From Bryobacterales bacterium (lineage in GTDB: Bacteria > Acidobacteriota > Terriglobia > Bryobacterales > Bryobacteraceae): a stretch of 64,000 bases of DNA. Positions 25,682-34,439 of this stretch are shown here, one piece after another. The position numbers and the translations under genes are program-made. Position 1 is the first letter of the stretch, and each line of letters opens with the position of its first letter. Below the pieces are notes generated by a model, which saw only the letters and a program-made list of their open reading frames with translations, was not told where the DNA came from and searched no databases. The DNA is taken from positions 248,001 to 312,000 of the forward strand of contig JADJWL010000005.1 in assembly GCA_016716385.1 (NCBI GenBank), in the 5' to 3' direction.

Positions 25682-26464
25682 TCAGCCCTTGAAATCGAAA
25701 TCGGCTGTCTTCGACTCCTGGGCCGCGACGGTCACCTGAATCTCTTGAGTGCCGTACTTCTCGTGCCAGGCTTGGACCGTGTACTGGCCCGGCGGCAATC
25801 CCTTCAGTGTGAACGACCCGTCTTCGCCGGTTACGGCAAAGAAGGGATGATCGACCACACCCACGTACACGCGCATCCACGGGTGCACGTTGCACTTGAT
25901 CGGGATCATGATCTCCTGCTTGGGGAACGTCTTGATCTTCGGCTCGCCCTTCGGCGGCTGCGACTCGTTCCATTCGCGATTCGCGCGCGGCAGCGGGTGA
26001 ATATTATGGTTGGTGGGGTCGCTGTTGAGGAACTGGACCTCCTGGTTCGTCTGCACACCGACCACGTGCGGGACATAGATGCATCCGACCTGGTCAATCG
26101 TGACCATCTCGCGCGGCACCTCCCACGTCCCATCCGGCAGTCCGGACTTCACCCACACGAAGGCGTTCCGTAGCGTGCCGTTGTCGTTCACGATCGCTTC
26201 TTCGGACAGGACCGGTTCGGTGTGTGCGCGTGCGCATGCCGGGGTGGAATCCATGCTGATGGGCCGGCGGACGGGCTTTTCGCCAGTGAACGTGACCTTC
26301 CCGGTCACCGTGGCCGCGGTCGCCGGATCGATGCGAAGCGTTGCGGCCGAAGCCGGTGCGGCTTTGGAACGGCCCTCTTCGGTCTTCGTCTCTCCGCCAC
26401 CGCAGCCCGTCAGGACGAGTGCAAGCGCGCAGAGTCCCGTGCTCAGAATGGAAGGAGTACGCAT
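25682..26464 (-). CDS. cupredoxin-like lipoprotein with carboxypeptidase-regulatory domain
   Basis: 260 residues from ATG 26464 (alternative ATG 26479). The lipobox LTGC lies in MRTPSILSTGLCALALVLTGC. The middle segment contains NHNIHPLPRANREW and, about 40 residues later, CNVHPWMRVYVG. This His ... Cys-x2-His-x2-Met set is a type 1 copper site. The C-terminus is a CarboxypepD_reg-like sandwich (DGSFTLKGLPPGQYTVQAWH). An additional Cys pair lies upstream (TPACARAH, DQVGCIYVP). It probably shuttles electrons or copper at the periplasmic face. It is the first gene of the ctaA-ctaB-ABC-SCO-DUF420 operon and is divergent from the histidine kinase. Confidence 0.78.
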   Translation of the reverse strand: MRTPSILSTGLCALALVLTGCGGGETKTEEGRSKAAPASAATLRIDPATAATVTGKVTFTGEKPVRRPISMDSTPACARAHTEPVLSEEAIVNDNGTLRNAFVWVKSGLPDGTWEVPREMVTIDQVGCIYVPHVVGVQTNQEVQFLNSDPTNHNIHPLPRANREWNESQPPKGEPKIKTFPKQEIMIPIKCNVHPWMRVYVGVVDHPFFAVTGEDGSFTLKGLPPGQYTVQAWHEKYGTQEIQVTVAAQESKTADFDFKG

Positions 26465-26542
26465 GATTCGTGTTGCCATGATTCTGTTTGGGTGGACTCT
26501 TTCATTCTCGCACGACGGCGTAACCTTAGAATAGAAGGCTCG

Positions 26543-27892
26543 ATGGGTTTCCGCAGTTGGCCATTCCTCACGGTCGCGTTTGCGTTCGGCTGCCTGATCG
26601 CGATCGTGGCGGCGTCCGGCCTGGCGACATCTCGTAGGGCGGCGCTGATCTTCGAGGAGACCGTCTCTCTGCGCCAGGTGTACTCGGACAGGGCGCGGAT
26701 GCTGGCCGCCGTGGAATCCGGAGCGTACCTCAGTTCCATCTTCGTCCGCGATTACCTGTTGGATCAGTCCCACCTGACGGGCGAGTTCTACCGCAGCCGC
26801 CTGAGCCAGTTGCGCGAGGAGACCGTGCAACAGTTGGACGGACTATCCGGCACGGCGCCGGACACGGAGAAGCTGCAAATCGAACAACTGCGCAAAGGCG
26901 TGGACGAATACTGGGATTCGCTGGAGCCCTTGTTCGAGTGGACCCCGGCGCAGAAACTTGGGCTCAGCACAGCCTTCCTGCGCAACCGGGTCTTACCTCT
27001 GCGCGACGGGGTTCTGGAAATGGCCCGCGAGACACAGGAATTGATCGAACAGAACCTCGACCGCCAGCAAACCGAGGTGGACCGCCGCCACGCAGAGTTC
27101 CGCAAGGATCTGACCACAATGTTCTCGATTGCGTTTGCCATCGGACTGCTGGTTGCGGTCGCGAGCCTGGCCCACTTTTCGAGGATCCAGAAGCGCGCCG
27201 AGGAGACCCGGCGCCGTGCGGAACAGGCCGAGGAAGAAATGCGCCGGTTGTCGCGGGACCTCGTGTCCGCGCAGGAGGAAGAGCGCAAATCCCTGTCCCG
27301 TGAATTGCACGACGCGGTGGGCCAGATGCTGACCGCGCTCCGCATCGAGATCGGCATCCTGGAGCAGTTCCGCCGCGACAGCAGTGGCCGGTTCGAAGAG
27401 GCGTTGCACAGCGCGCGCGACCTCTCCGAAAGGACGCTTCAGGCTGTCCGGAACATCTCGATGGGACTGCGTCCTTCGATGCTCGACGACCTCGGCCTTG
27501 CGCCAGCCATCCAATGGCAGGCGCGGGAGTTTTCGCGGCGCACCGGGATTCCCGTCAATGTGGAAATCGAAGGCAACCTGGAAGACCTCCCGGAAACGCA
27601 TCGCACGTGTGTGTACCGCGTGGTGCAGGAGGCGCTGACGAACTGCACGCGGCACGCCGAGGCGCGGCATATCGACGTCGTGCTGTGCGGCCAGCGTGAC
27701 CGGCTGCATCTGGCCATTCGCGATGACGGCGTGGGTCTGCCATCCGGCACGACGCGCCGCCGCGGCCTGGGGCTGATCGGCATTGAAGAGCGCGTGAGTC
27801 AGCTTGGCGGGCTGTTCGCCGTCCACTCGAAGCCGGGATCGGGAACCGCGATCGAGATTGACCTTCCCGTTCCCGCCGGAGTCCCTTCATGA
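26543..27892 (+). CDS. NarL-type sensor histidine kinase
   Basis: 449 residues from ATG 26543. Two membrane helices: WPFLTVAFAFGCLIAIVAA (about 6-25) and FSIAFAIGLLVAVASLAHF (about 195-213). Between them is a helical periplasmic sensor of about 170 residues. A coiled coil (EETRRRAEQAEEEMRRLSRD) leads to HisKA_3 with the phospho-accepting His in LSRELHDAVGQMLTALR, then the HATPase_c domain (VVQEALTNCTRHAEA N-box, AIRDDGVGLPSG G1 box, GLGLIGIEERV G2 box). A TAGAAT hexamer (26527-26532) lies 11 bases before the ATG. It couples with its regulator by an ATGA overlap and is divergent from the oxidase-assembly operon. Confidence 0.92.
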   Translation: MGFRSWPFLTVAFAFGCLIAIVAASGLATSRRAALIFEETVSLRQVYSDRARMLAAVESGAYLSSIFVRDYLLDQSHLTGEFYRSRLSQLREETVQQLDGLSGTAPDTEKLQIEQLRKGVDEYWDSLEPLFEWTPAQKLGLSTAFLRNRVLPLRDGVLEMARETQELIEQNLDRQQTEVDRRHAEFRKDLTTMFSIAFAIGLLVAVASLAHFSRIQKRAEETRRRAEQAEEEMRRLSRDLVSAQEEERKSLSRELHDAVGQMLTALRIEIGILEQFRRDSSGRFEEALHSARDLSERTLQAVRNISMGLRPSMLDDLGLAPAIQWQAREFSRRTGIPVNVEIEGNLEDLPETHRTCVYRVVQEALTNCTRHAEARHIDVVLCGQRDRLHLAIRDDGVGLPSGTTRRRGLGLIGIEERVSQLGGLFAVHSKPGSGTAIEIDLPVPAGVPS

Positions 27893-28542
27893 GTAAACCA
27901 ATTCGCGTCCTGCTGGCCGATGACCACGGAGTCGTGCGCAAAGGGCTGCGCTTCCTCCTCGCGCGGCACGAAGATATCGAGGTGGTGGCGGAAGCCGCCG
28001 ATGGCCGCGAGGCGGTCCAGATGGCCGCGGAGTTCAGCCCGAACGTTGTGGTGATGGATGTGGCCATGCCGCGGCTCAACGGCATCGATGCCACGCGCCA
28101 GATCATGCAGAAGAATCCCCGTACTGGCGTCGTGATGCTCAGCATGCATTCGGACGAGTCGTACCTGGTGCGCGCCCTGACCGCCGGAGCGCGTGGCTAC
28201 CTTCTGAAAGACTCAGCCGAGGCGGATCTGGCGAGCGCGGTTCAAGCCGTCGCGCAGGGCAAGAGCTTCTTCAGCCCGGCGATCGCCAAGACCCTGCTTG
28301 AAGATTACGTGCGGTACCTGCAGCAGAGAAACCTCGAGGATTCCTACGATCTGCTGACCGACCGCGAGAAGGAAATCCTGCAGCTTCTCGCCGAGGGAAA
28401 GTCGAACAAAGAGGTGGCGTCGCTGCTGAACATCAGCCCGTACACGGTGGAAACGCACCGCACGAACCTGATGCAGAAGCTGAATCTGCACAACACGGCG
28501 GAGATCGTGCTGTACGCCGTGCGGAAGAAGATCATTACCTGA
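27889..28542 (+). CDS. NarL/FixJ-family response regulator
   Basis: 217 residues. Receiver domain 1-120: IRVLLADDHGVVRKGL with the acidic pocket, phospho-acceptor Asp in NVVVMDVAMPRLNG, Thr/Ser in VVMLSMHSD and Lys in YLLKDSAEAD. C-terminal LuxR-type helix-turn-helix: LTDREKEILQLLAEGKSNKEVASLLNIS..TVETHRTN. It is activated by the kinase encoded directly upstream (ATGA overlap). Target genes are not known; the divergent oxidase-assembly operon and downstream dinB (13 bases away) are the nearest candidates. Confidence 0.95.
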   Translation: MSKPIRVLLADDHGVVRKGLRFLLARHEDIEVVAEAADGREAVQMAAEFSPNVVVMDVAMPRLNGIDATRQIMQKNPRTGVVMLSMHSDESYLVRALTAGARGYLLKDSAEADLASAVQAVAQGKSFFSPAIAKTLLEDYVRYLQQRNLEDSYDLLTDREKEILQLLAEGKSNKEVASLLNISPYTVETHRTNLMQKLNLHNTAEIVLYAVRKKIIT

Positions 28543-28555
28543 GCGGAGCCCGGGC

Positions 28556-29776
28556 ATGCGGCCCACCATCTTCCACGTCGACATGGACGCCTTCTTCGTT
28601 TCAGTCGAAGAACTGGACGATCCGTCCCTGTGCGGCAAAGCTGTCGTCGTGGGCGGCCGCGGTCCGGAGCGGGGCGTCGTCTCTGCGGCGTCCTACGAAG
28701 CGCGGCGATTCGGCGTTCACTCCGCGATGCCGCTGCGTACCGCGTACAAGCTGTGCCCGCACGCGATCTTTCTGCCCGGCCATCCCGAGAGATACCGCGA
28801 GGCTTCGGGCCGTGTTCGCACAGTGCTCGAGGCGTTCTCGCCGGTCGTCGAGATGGCGTCAATTGACGAAGCGTACCTCGACATGACCGGCTGTTTGAGG
28901 CTGTTTGGCCCGCCGCTGGCGGCCGCGCACAAGTTGCACCAACGGATGAAACAGGAGGCGGGACTCAACTGCTCTATCGGAGTGGCAACGTCGCGGCTGG
29001 TGGCCAAGGTCACCTCCGACCAGGCCAAGCCGAACGGCATCCTGTGGGTGCTGCCGGGACAAGAGGCGGCCTTCCTGGCGCCACTCGATGTGCGGAAGAT
29101 CCCGGGCGTAGGCAAGGTGACCGCGCGGGAACTCTACGCGATGGGGGTGCGGCGCGTGGGCGATCTGGCGGCGCTTGACGAGCCGTTCCTCGCTTCGCGC
29201 TTCGGCAAGTGGGGCGTCGCACTCGCGGGTAAGGCGCGCGGGGTGGACGCCGGCGGCTGGTTCGACGCGCCCATTGGAGCGGATGCCGGACCGAAGTCGA
29301 TCAGCCACGAAACGACGTTTGGCGAGGACACGGCCGACCACGAACAGCTCGAAGCCACGCTGACACGGCTTTGCGAGATGGTCGGACGGCGGCTGCGAGC
29401 ACATGGCCTGCATGCCCGGACATTGCAGTTGAAGCTACGGTATTCAGACTTCACCACGCTCACCCGCGCCCACACGCTCGATCACTCCAGCGCGGTCGAC
29501 GTCGAAATGGCGGATGCTGTTGTGGCGCTCTTCCGCGCCAATTGGAACGGAAGCACGGTCAGGCTGCTGGGTGTGGCAGCCTCCGGGTTCAACGAGTCGT
29601 CAGGCCAGATGGCTCTCCTCGACGGTGGCCGCGCGGAACGGTGGCGTCAGGCACTCGAAGCGGCCGACCGCCTCCGCGACAAGTACGGCGGCCGCGCCGT
29701 GGGCCTGGCGCGCAGCCTCAAGACTCCCATCCGCGAGCGCATCCACGACGCCATGCCGGATGCTCCGCCGGAGTAG
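28556..29776 (+). CDS. dinB: DNA polymerase IV (Y-family)
   Basis: 406 residues. IFHVDMDAFFVSVEELDDP at the N-terminus gives the first metal Asp pair. MASIDEAYLDMTG supplies the catalytic Asp-Glu, SIGVATSRLVAKVTSDQAKP is the conserved fingers/palm segment, and PLDVRKIPGVGKVTARELYAMG is the helix-hairpin-helix thumb. The little-finger domain follows (SHETTFGEDTAD). A C-terminal beta-clamp motif is not obvious. It performs error-prone translesion synthesis. It begins 13 bases after the response regulator, preceded by an AGCGGAG ribosome-binding site, so it may be under the same promoter. Confidence 0.96.
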   Translation: MRPTIFHVDMDAFFVSVEELDDPSLCGKAVVVGGRGPERGVVSAASYEARRFGVHSAMPLRTAYKLCPHAIFLPGHPERYREASGRVRTVLEAFSPVVEMASIDEAYLDMTGCLRLFGPPLAAAHKLHQRMKQEAGLNCSIGVATSRLVAKVTSDQAKPNGILWVLPGQEAAFLAPLDVRKIPGVGKVTARELYAMGVRRVGDLAALDEPFLASRFGKWGVALAGKARGVDAGGWFDAPIGADAGPKSISHETTFGEDTADHEQLEATLTRLCEMVGRRLRAHGLHARTLQLKLRYSDFTTLTRAHTLDHSSAVDVEMADAVVALFRANWNGSTVRLLGVAASGFNESSGQMALLDGGRAERWRQALEAADRLRDKYGGRAVGLARSLKTPIRERIHDAMPDAPPE

Positions 29777-29904
29777 CATCGATTGCCCGAGAGGGGCCGG
29801 GTCCGTCTGGATCCCCCTCCCACGAGCTTCACGCCGCGCGGTCGCGAGGTGGTGCGCGTTCGCTGCGGACAGGGAGAGCTTCAACTTATCTCTCCGCTAG
29901 CCCG

Positions 29905-31080
29905 CTACTTGTCCGTCACTTCGCGGATGACCCGGAGCAGGTTCAAACCGAGTATCTTGCGGATGCGCTGCTCGTTGTAGCCCAGGCGCATGAGCGCTTT
30001 CGTCATCTCCGGGTAGTCCGCGATGTCTTTGATCTCGTGCGGCAGCGGCGGGCCGCCGTCAAAGTCCGAGCCGAGTGCCATGTGGTCTTCGCCCAGCAGT
30101 TTGACGCCGTAGTCGATCACGCGCGCCAACTGGTCCGTGTGCATCCGGATGTCGTCCGGGATCATGCCTTTGAATACAAACGGAATGCCGCGGAGCTGTT
30201 CCGCATCGATCTCCTGGATCGACATCGACTTGTAACGTTCGAGAGACGCCGAGATGTTGCGCGCGGGCGCGCGGCGCTTCGTCCACTCGAAGTACTTCGG
30301 GTTGTTGAACGTGTTGCCGAACTGGATGCCGACCACGCCGCCCTTCGCCGCAACCGCCTTCGCGGCCTTGTCGCTGATGCAGCGCGGAATGTCGATGAAG
30401 TGGCGGAATCCGCCGTGGGTGAACAGGACCGGGTCGTCGCTTAGCTCCACCGTCTGAAGAATCGTCTCCTCCGAGGCGTGGGCAACGTTGACGATCATCC
30501 CGATGCGGTTCATTTCCTTGATCACTTTCCTGCCGTGTTCGTTCAAGCCGCCGAACTTCCGTTCATCGCAGCAGGAGTCGGCGAAGTTGTTTGTGTAGTT
30601 GTGCGCGGTCAGTTGCACGCTGCGCAGTCCCAACCGGTGCAGCGCGCGCAGGATGAGCAGGTCGCCGTCAAGATCGAACCCGCCTTCGAGATCCAGCAGC
30701 GCGGCTACCTTTCCGGCACGGTTGATCCGCTCGATGTCCGCCGCGGTGCGCGCGAGTTCTATCTTGTTGTGGTTGCGCTCAATCTCCTCGACGGCCAGTT
30801 GGACCACTCGAAACGTGTGCTTCACCTCGTGGCGCGGCGCATAGTAGGGCTCCGGTGTGTAGACGCTGAAGAAGATCGCGTCGAGGCCGCCCTTAATGAT
30901 GCGGGGCAGATCGACGCTGCCGTCAGGGTAGGCGTCGCCGAACTTGCGGCCCTCTAACAACTCGCGCGACATGACATGGACGTGTCCGTCCATCACGAAA
31001 GCGCGCCGGTGCAGATCCACCGCGTCCTGGGCGGCAAGCATGGGAACGAGAAGGAGAGGGACGGTCCAGCGGGGAGTCAT
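29905..31080 (-). CDS. exported M19 (renal dipeptidase-like) protein
   Basis: 391 residues with a signal peptide (MTPRWTVPLLLVPMLAAQ). The M19 TIM barrel is clear: FVMDGHVHVMS at the first metal site, ALLDLEGGFDLDGDL (bridging Glu), LRSVQLTAHNYTNNFADS, IVNVAHASEET and VLFTHGGFRH (His ligands), and HMALGSDFDGGPPLP. Typical family members have H-x-D at the first site; here it is H-V-H, an Asp-to-His change that may alter the metal or substrate. It hydrolyses dipeptides or related amides, if active. The region 29777-29904, between convergent dinB and this gene, contains only a weak GGAGAG/CTCTCC inverted repeat. Confidence 0.89.
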   Translation of the reverse strand: MTPRWTVPLLLVPMLAAQDAVDLHRRAFVMDGHVHVMSRELLEGRKFGDAYPDGSVDLPRIIKGGLDAIFFSVYTPEPYYAPRHEVKHTFRVVQLAVEEIERNHNKIELARTAADIERINRAGKVAALLDLEGGFDLDGDLLILRALHRLGLRSVQLTAHNYTNNFADSCCDERKFGGLNEHGRKVIKEMNRIGMIVNVAHASEETILQTVELSDDPVLFTHGGFRHFIDIPRCISDKAAKAVAAKGGVVGIQFGNTFNNPKYFEWTKRRAPARNISASLERYKSMSIQEIDAEQLRGIPFVFKGMIPDDIRMHTDQLARVIDYGVKLLGEDHMALGSDFDGGPPLPHEIKDIADYPEMTKALMRLGYNEQRIRKILGLNLLRVIREVTDK

Positions 31081-31126
31081 GCCCTGATTGTACAGCCCGG
31101 CCCGCAAACCTGATACCGTATGCTTC

Positions 31127-31759
31127 ATGCGCATCAGTTTCATTCTTCTGCTCGCGGTCCTGGCCGCGCCGGCCCAGGACAGGGCCAAGCCTCCCGCCCC
31201 GAACCCCGGCTGGGTTTCTCTGTTTAGCGGGAAGGATCTGACCGGGTGGGTCAAAGTCGGCAACGAAAAGTGGGAGGTCGAGAACGGCGAGATCCACGGC
31301 GAGGGCATCACCAAGGAGTACGGCTACTTGCGGACGGAAAAGAAGTACAAGGACTTCGTGATGACCATCCGCTTCAAGTGCGAGGCCGACGGCAATAGCG
31401 GTGTCTTCTTCCATTCCGACTTCGCTCCAGGCACTACGCGCATCACGCAGGGTCTCCAGTTTGAGATCGACCGCCAGGTGAACCGCCACACAGGCGGCGT
31501 CTATGGTGACGGGCGGCAGTGGATTGTGTGGCCGGCGCCGGAGAACGAAATGGTGATCCGGCCGTATGACTGGAACGACTTCCATCTGACCGTGATCGAC
31601 AACCGCTACATCTCGCGGTTGAACGGCGTCACGATGGTGGATTTCACCGATCCGACACCCCGCTCGTTCGACGGCTATATCTCACTGCAGCTACACTCGG
31701 GCGGCCTCGGAAATATGCGGTTCAAGGACATCTTCATCCGCGATATGAGCAAGCGCTAG
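31127..31759 (+). CDS. exported DUF1080 protein
   Basis: 210 residues from ATG 31127. Signal MRISFILLLAVLAAPAQD, then the DUF1080 sandwich: GWVSLFSGKDLTGWVKVGNEKW, NGEIHGEGITKEYGYLRTEK, FKCEADGNSGVFFHS, TGGVYGDGRQWIVW and DWNDFHLTVIDNRYISRLNG. It is shorter than, and only distantly like, the copy at 16745. Its expected role is glycan binding or 3-keto-glycoside hydrolysis in the periplasm. It is divergent from one M19 gene (46 bases) and overlaps the stop of a second, convergent one by four bases. A TGATAC hexamer lies 11 bases before the start. Confidence 0.88.
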   Translation: MRISFILLLAVLAAPAQDRAKPPAPNPGWVSLFSGKDLTGWVKVGNEKWEVENGEIHGEGITKEYGYLRTEKKYKDFVMTIRFKCEADGNSGVFFHSDFAPGTTRITQGLQFEIDRQVNRHTGGVYGDGRQWIVWPAPENEMVIRPYDWNDFHLTVIDNRYISRLNGVTMVDFTDPTPRSFDGYISLQLHSGGLGNMRFKDIFIRDMSKR

Positions 31760-33033
31760 GGAATCGCCGGCATGTTGGCGCGGGCGACGCGCAGGACGTT
31801 TCCGCCGAGGACTTTGCGGATCTCGTCGTCGCTGAACCCGCGCTGCACCATGCCGACGGTGAACAGCGGCCAGTTCGTCCACGCCATGCTCGGATGCTGC
31901 GGCAGGATCCCGGAGCTTCCCGCGGGCCACAAGGCTTCCCACCGCATCCGCTGAGGCATCCTCTCCAGTTTCCTCCGCTCGGCTTCGAACCGGCTGGACG
32001 TGTACGCGATGTCTGTCCCAATCGCGACGTGATCCGCGCCGAACTTCTTCTTGACGTACTCGATGTGGTCGAGGAAGTGGCCAATGTGGCCGGCGCCATG
32101 CCCGAGGAAGCCGGAGATGCAGCAGATGCCGATGTAGCCGCCGGTGTCGGCGATCGCGCGGATGACTTCGTCCGGTTTGAAGCGGATGTGGTGATTCAGC
32201 GTGAGAGCCCCTGAATGGCTCGCCACCATCGGTCTCGTCGAGCGCTTAGCTGCATCGAGACTCGTCTTCCAGCCGGAATGCGCACAATCGGCAATGACTC
32301 CCACGCGGTTCATCTCTGCGACGGCGGCGCGTCCGAAGTCGCTCAGACCCGCATCGTTCGGCTCACCGCAGCCGTCTCCGATCATGTTCCGCCGGTTGTA
32401 CGTGAGGTGCATCATGCGGATGCCCAGTTGGAAGAACACGCGAATGTACCGGAGTTCTTCCTCGACGTTGACCCATTGCTGCGCCAGCGGCACGCCGTTG
32501 CCGGAGTAGTACAGGCTGCGCTTCTTGTCCTTCCATGCCTGCTCGACCTGCGAGGGATCGATGGCGCGGACCACGTGCTCGCGCATCACATCGGCGGAGT
32601 AGGTGAAGCGGGCAAGCCGCTTGATCAGGCGCATCGCGTCGGAGCTTTCCTCGCCCGCGTTCTGAAAGATGCACGAGACGCCCGAGGCGTCCCACGCTTC
32701 GAGAAACTCGGCGCGCTCGGCGACGTCGGTCGCCCAGCGGGTCATTGACATTTCCTCCTGCCAGTCCTGCATTTCGAGGGCGCTGGCGCCCTCCTTCTGG
32801 CGGGCGCGGAGGAAGTCGCCATCCGGGGCTGCGCGCGGTGCGAACCCGTACGACTCGAATACGAGCGACTCCGCATGCAGCTTGAGGCCGCGGTCGAGGT
32901 CCCGCTGCGACGGCTTCAGGACCGCCAGTCCCGCTTGCCTCGTCTTCTCGACGGTCTCGCGCGCCTGGGCCCGCGCACGTGCGGCAATGAGCGGCGCCGC
33001 AACGCACGCTTCAAGGAATCTTCGCCGATGCAT
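31756..33033 (-). CDS. exported M19 dipeptidase-like protein, degenerate first metal motif
   Basis: 425 residues from ATG 33033, with a Tat-like signal (MHRRRFLEACVAAPLIAARA). M19 features: IRMMHLTYNRRNMIGDGCGEP, GVIADCAHSGWKTS and PMVASHSGALTL (His ligands), GGYIGICCISGF, and HVAIGTDIAYTSS. The usual H-x-D at the first strand is replaced: the aligned segment reads SLVFESYGFAPRA, with no His or Asp. A binuclear zinc site as in renal dipeptidase therefore cannot form in the standard way. This subfamily is common in Acidobacteria and may have another function. It converges on the DUF1080 gene and is unrelated in strand to the other M19 gene. Confidence 0.86.
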   Translation of the reverse strand: MHRRRFLEACVAAPLIAARARAQARETVEKTRQAGLAVLKPSQRDLDRGLKLHAESLVFESYGFAPRAAPDGDFLRARQKEGASALEMQDWQEEMSMTRWATDVAERAEFLEAWDASGVSCIFQNAGEESSDAMRLIKRLARFTYSADVMREHVVRAIDPSQVEQAWKDKKRSLYYSGNGVPLAQQWVNVEEELRYIRVFFQLGIRMMHLTYNRRNMIGDGCGEPNDAGLSDFGRAAVAEMNRVGVIADCAHSGWKTSLDAAKRSTRPMVASHSGALTLNHHIRFKPDEVIRAIADTGGYIGICCISGFLGHGAGHIGHFLDHIEYVKKKFGADHVAIGTDIAYTSSRFEAERRKLERMPQRMRWEALWPAGSSGILPQHPSMAWTNWPLFTVGMVQRGFSDDEIRKVLGGNVLRVARANMPAIP

Positions 33034-33105
33034 CACCACGCCCTTGTATCTCAATCCGGGGGGAATCCGCAAGCGGCAGGTATACTCGGGATGGAGAACC
33101 GCCAT

Positions 33106-33495
33106 ATGAGAACGGGATGGCTGGGATGGCTTGCGGCGCTTCTGCTCGCGGCCGGCGCGTTATCCGCGGCCGACATCAGCGGGAAGTGGAGCGGGTTCGT
33201 CGTGATCGAAGAAGAAGGCGAAGACGAGCCGATCCGTGCGGCTGTCGACGTCGAGTTCAGACAGTCCGGTACCAAGCTGGCGGGCAGTATCGGCCGTAAG
33301 GGCGATCCCGAGCGTGTCGCCATTCAGAACGGTTCAGTCAGCGGCGACCGCATCTCCTTCGAAGCGATGGCCGAGGAGGTGGACTCGCTCATGAGATTTA
33401 CGCTGCGCGTTTCCGGCGACCGTATTCTCGGCGAAATCCGGGGCAAGCTCGAAGACGGCATGCTCGTCGGCAAGGTGACGTTCACGCGGGAATGA
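33106..33495 (+). CDS. small exported beta-rich protein (unknown)
   Basis: 129 residues. ATG 33106 (with GGAG 10 bases upstream) gives a signal peptide (MRTGWLGWLAALLLAAGALSA); ATG 33091 is an alternative. The mature part is a small beta-barrel-like chain: ADISGKWSGFVVIEEEGED, AAVDVEFRQSGTKLAGSIG, ISFEAMAEE and RILGEIRGKLEDGMLVGKV. The G-K-W-x-G start and alternating strands resemble small lipocalin-like or DUF-type exported proteins common in Solibacter relatives. No catalytic residues. A TATACT hexamer (33081-33086) lies 20 bases before the ATG. Its function is unknown. Confidence 0.65.
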   Translation: MRTGWLGWLAALLLAAGALSAADISGKWSGFVVIEEEGEDEPIRAAVDVEFRQSGTKLAGSIGRKGDPERVAIQNGSVSGDRISFEAMAEEVDSLMRFTLRVSGDRILGEIRGKLEDGMLVGKVTFTRE

Positions 33496-33506
33496 GCCGC
33501 GGCGAC

Positions 33507-34409
33507 CTACGGAAAGAATGGGAACAGCCGCCGTAGCTCCTGTTCGGTGACGCGCCGCCCATATTCGCAGATCTCGAAGGCTTCGGCGTAGCGGACCGCT
33601 TTGCCACGCTCGGGCCCGTACCACTTGATCAGCGTATCGCGGTACTTGTCGGCCACGGCGGCGTAGCGGGCGCCGTGTTGTTTCTCAGCGTACTTGCGCC
33701 GCCCGGCAGGGTCCTTCGGAATCTGTGCCAGCAGCTTGGTCCGCCTCGCTTCATCGACGCCATAAACGGTTTCGTAGACCTGTGAAACCAGCGCGTCGAC
33801 GGCATCGATCTTCTTCTGGAAAACTTCGTCGATCGACACGGCAATATCCGCTTGAAACGGTATCGGCTTCTGGAAGTTATCCGAGTAGTACAGATAGAGC
33901 GGGTTCGGCTCCACCACCGGTGAGTTCACCGAGACGAAAGGCACCGTGACCAGAAAGGCCGAGTCCTGCGCCAGCATCCCCACGGCGCGGTGATCGGGAT
34001 GGTAGTCCCAGGGGCGGTGGGAGAGTACGATGTCGGCCTGCCAGTTGCGGATCAGGTCGACCACGATCTTGCGTGTCTCGAGATTCGGGACCAGTTCTCC
34101 GTCGTGGATGTCGACGACTTCGGTCACGATTCCGAGGCGGCGGGCCGCTTCCATGACCTCGGCCTTCCGCCGGCGGGCCAGCGCGCCTCCGGTCATCTGG
34201 TAGTGCCCCTGGTCGCCGTTCGTCAGGGACACAAGCTTGACGTGATGGCCTCGCGCGGCCCACAGCGCCGCAACCCCGCCCGCTTTGAACTCGGCGTCAT
34301 CGGGATGGGCGCCGAAGGCGATCACACGCAACTTGCCGTCTTTGGCGATCTGTGCCGCGGCTGGCAGCGCAGCCAGCAGAACAATCAGGCAGAACTGGAT
34401 GAGTCTCAT
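33507..34409 (-). CDS. exported PIG-L-family N-acetylglucosaminyl deacetylase
   Basis: 300 residues, signal MRLIQFCLIVLLAALPAAA. The LmbE/PIG-L core shows VIAFGAHPDDAEFKAGG (zinc His and catalytic Asp of A-H-P-D-D), then LVSLTNGDQGHYQ and DIVLSHRPWDYHPDHRAVG with the second zinc His pair. These enzymes deacetylate GlcNAc-type groups in glycans or thiol cofactors. An exported form suggests action on extracellular amino sugars. It is convergent with the small exported protein (11 bases) and divergent from the Uma2 gene. Confidence 0.93.
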   Translation of the reverse strand: MRLIQFCLIVLLAALPAAAQIAKDGKLRVIAFGAHPDDAEFKAGGVAALWAARGHHVKLVSLTNGDQGHYQMTGGALARRRKAEVMEAARRLGIVTEVVDIHDGELVPNLETRKIVVDLIRNWQADIVLSHRPWDYHPDHRAVGMLAQDSAFLVTVPFVSVNSPVVEPNPLYLYYSDNFQKPIPFQADIAVSIDEVFQKKIDAVDALVSQVYETVYGVDEARRTKLLAQIPKDPAGRRKYAEKQHGARYAAVADKYRDTLIKWYGPERGKAVRYAEAFEICEYGRRVTEQELRRLFPFFP

Positions 34410-34439
34410 GGCGATTCCAAGGTATCAGAGCGAGGCGCG

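Noticed and set aside
31088..31116. TTGTAC-17-TGATAC promoter for the DUF1080 gene at 31127
   Set aside because: Both hexamers match the consensus only partly. It is mentioned with the gene, not listed as a separate promoter.
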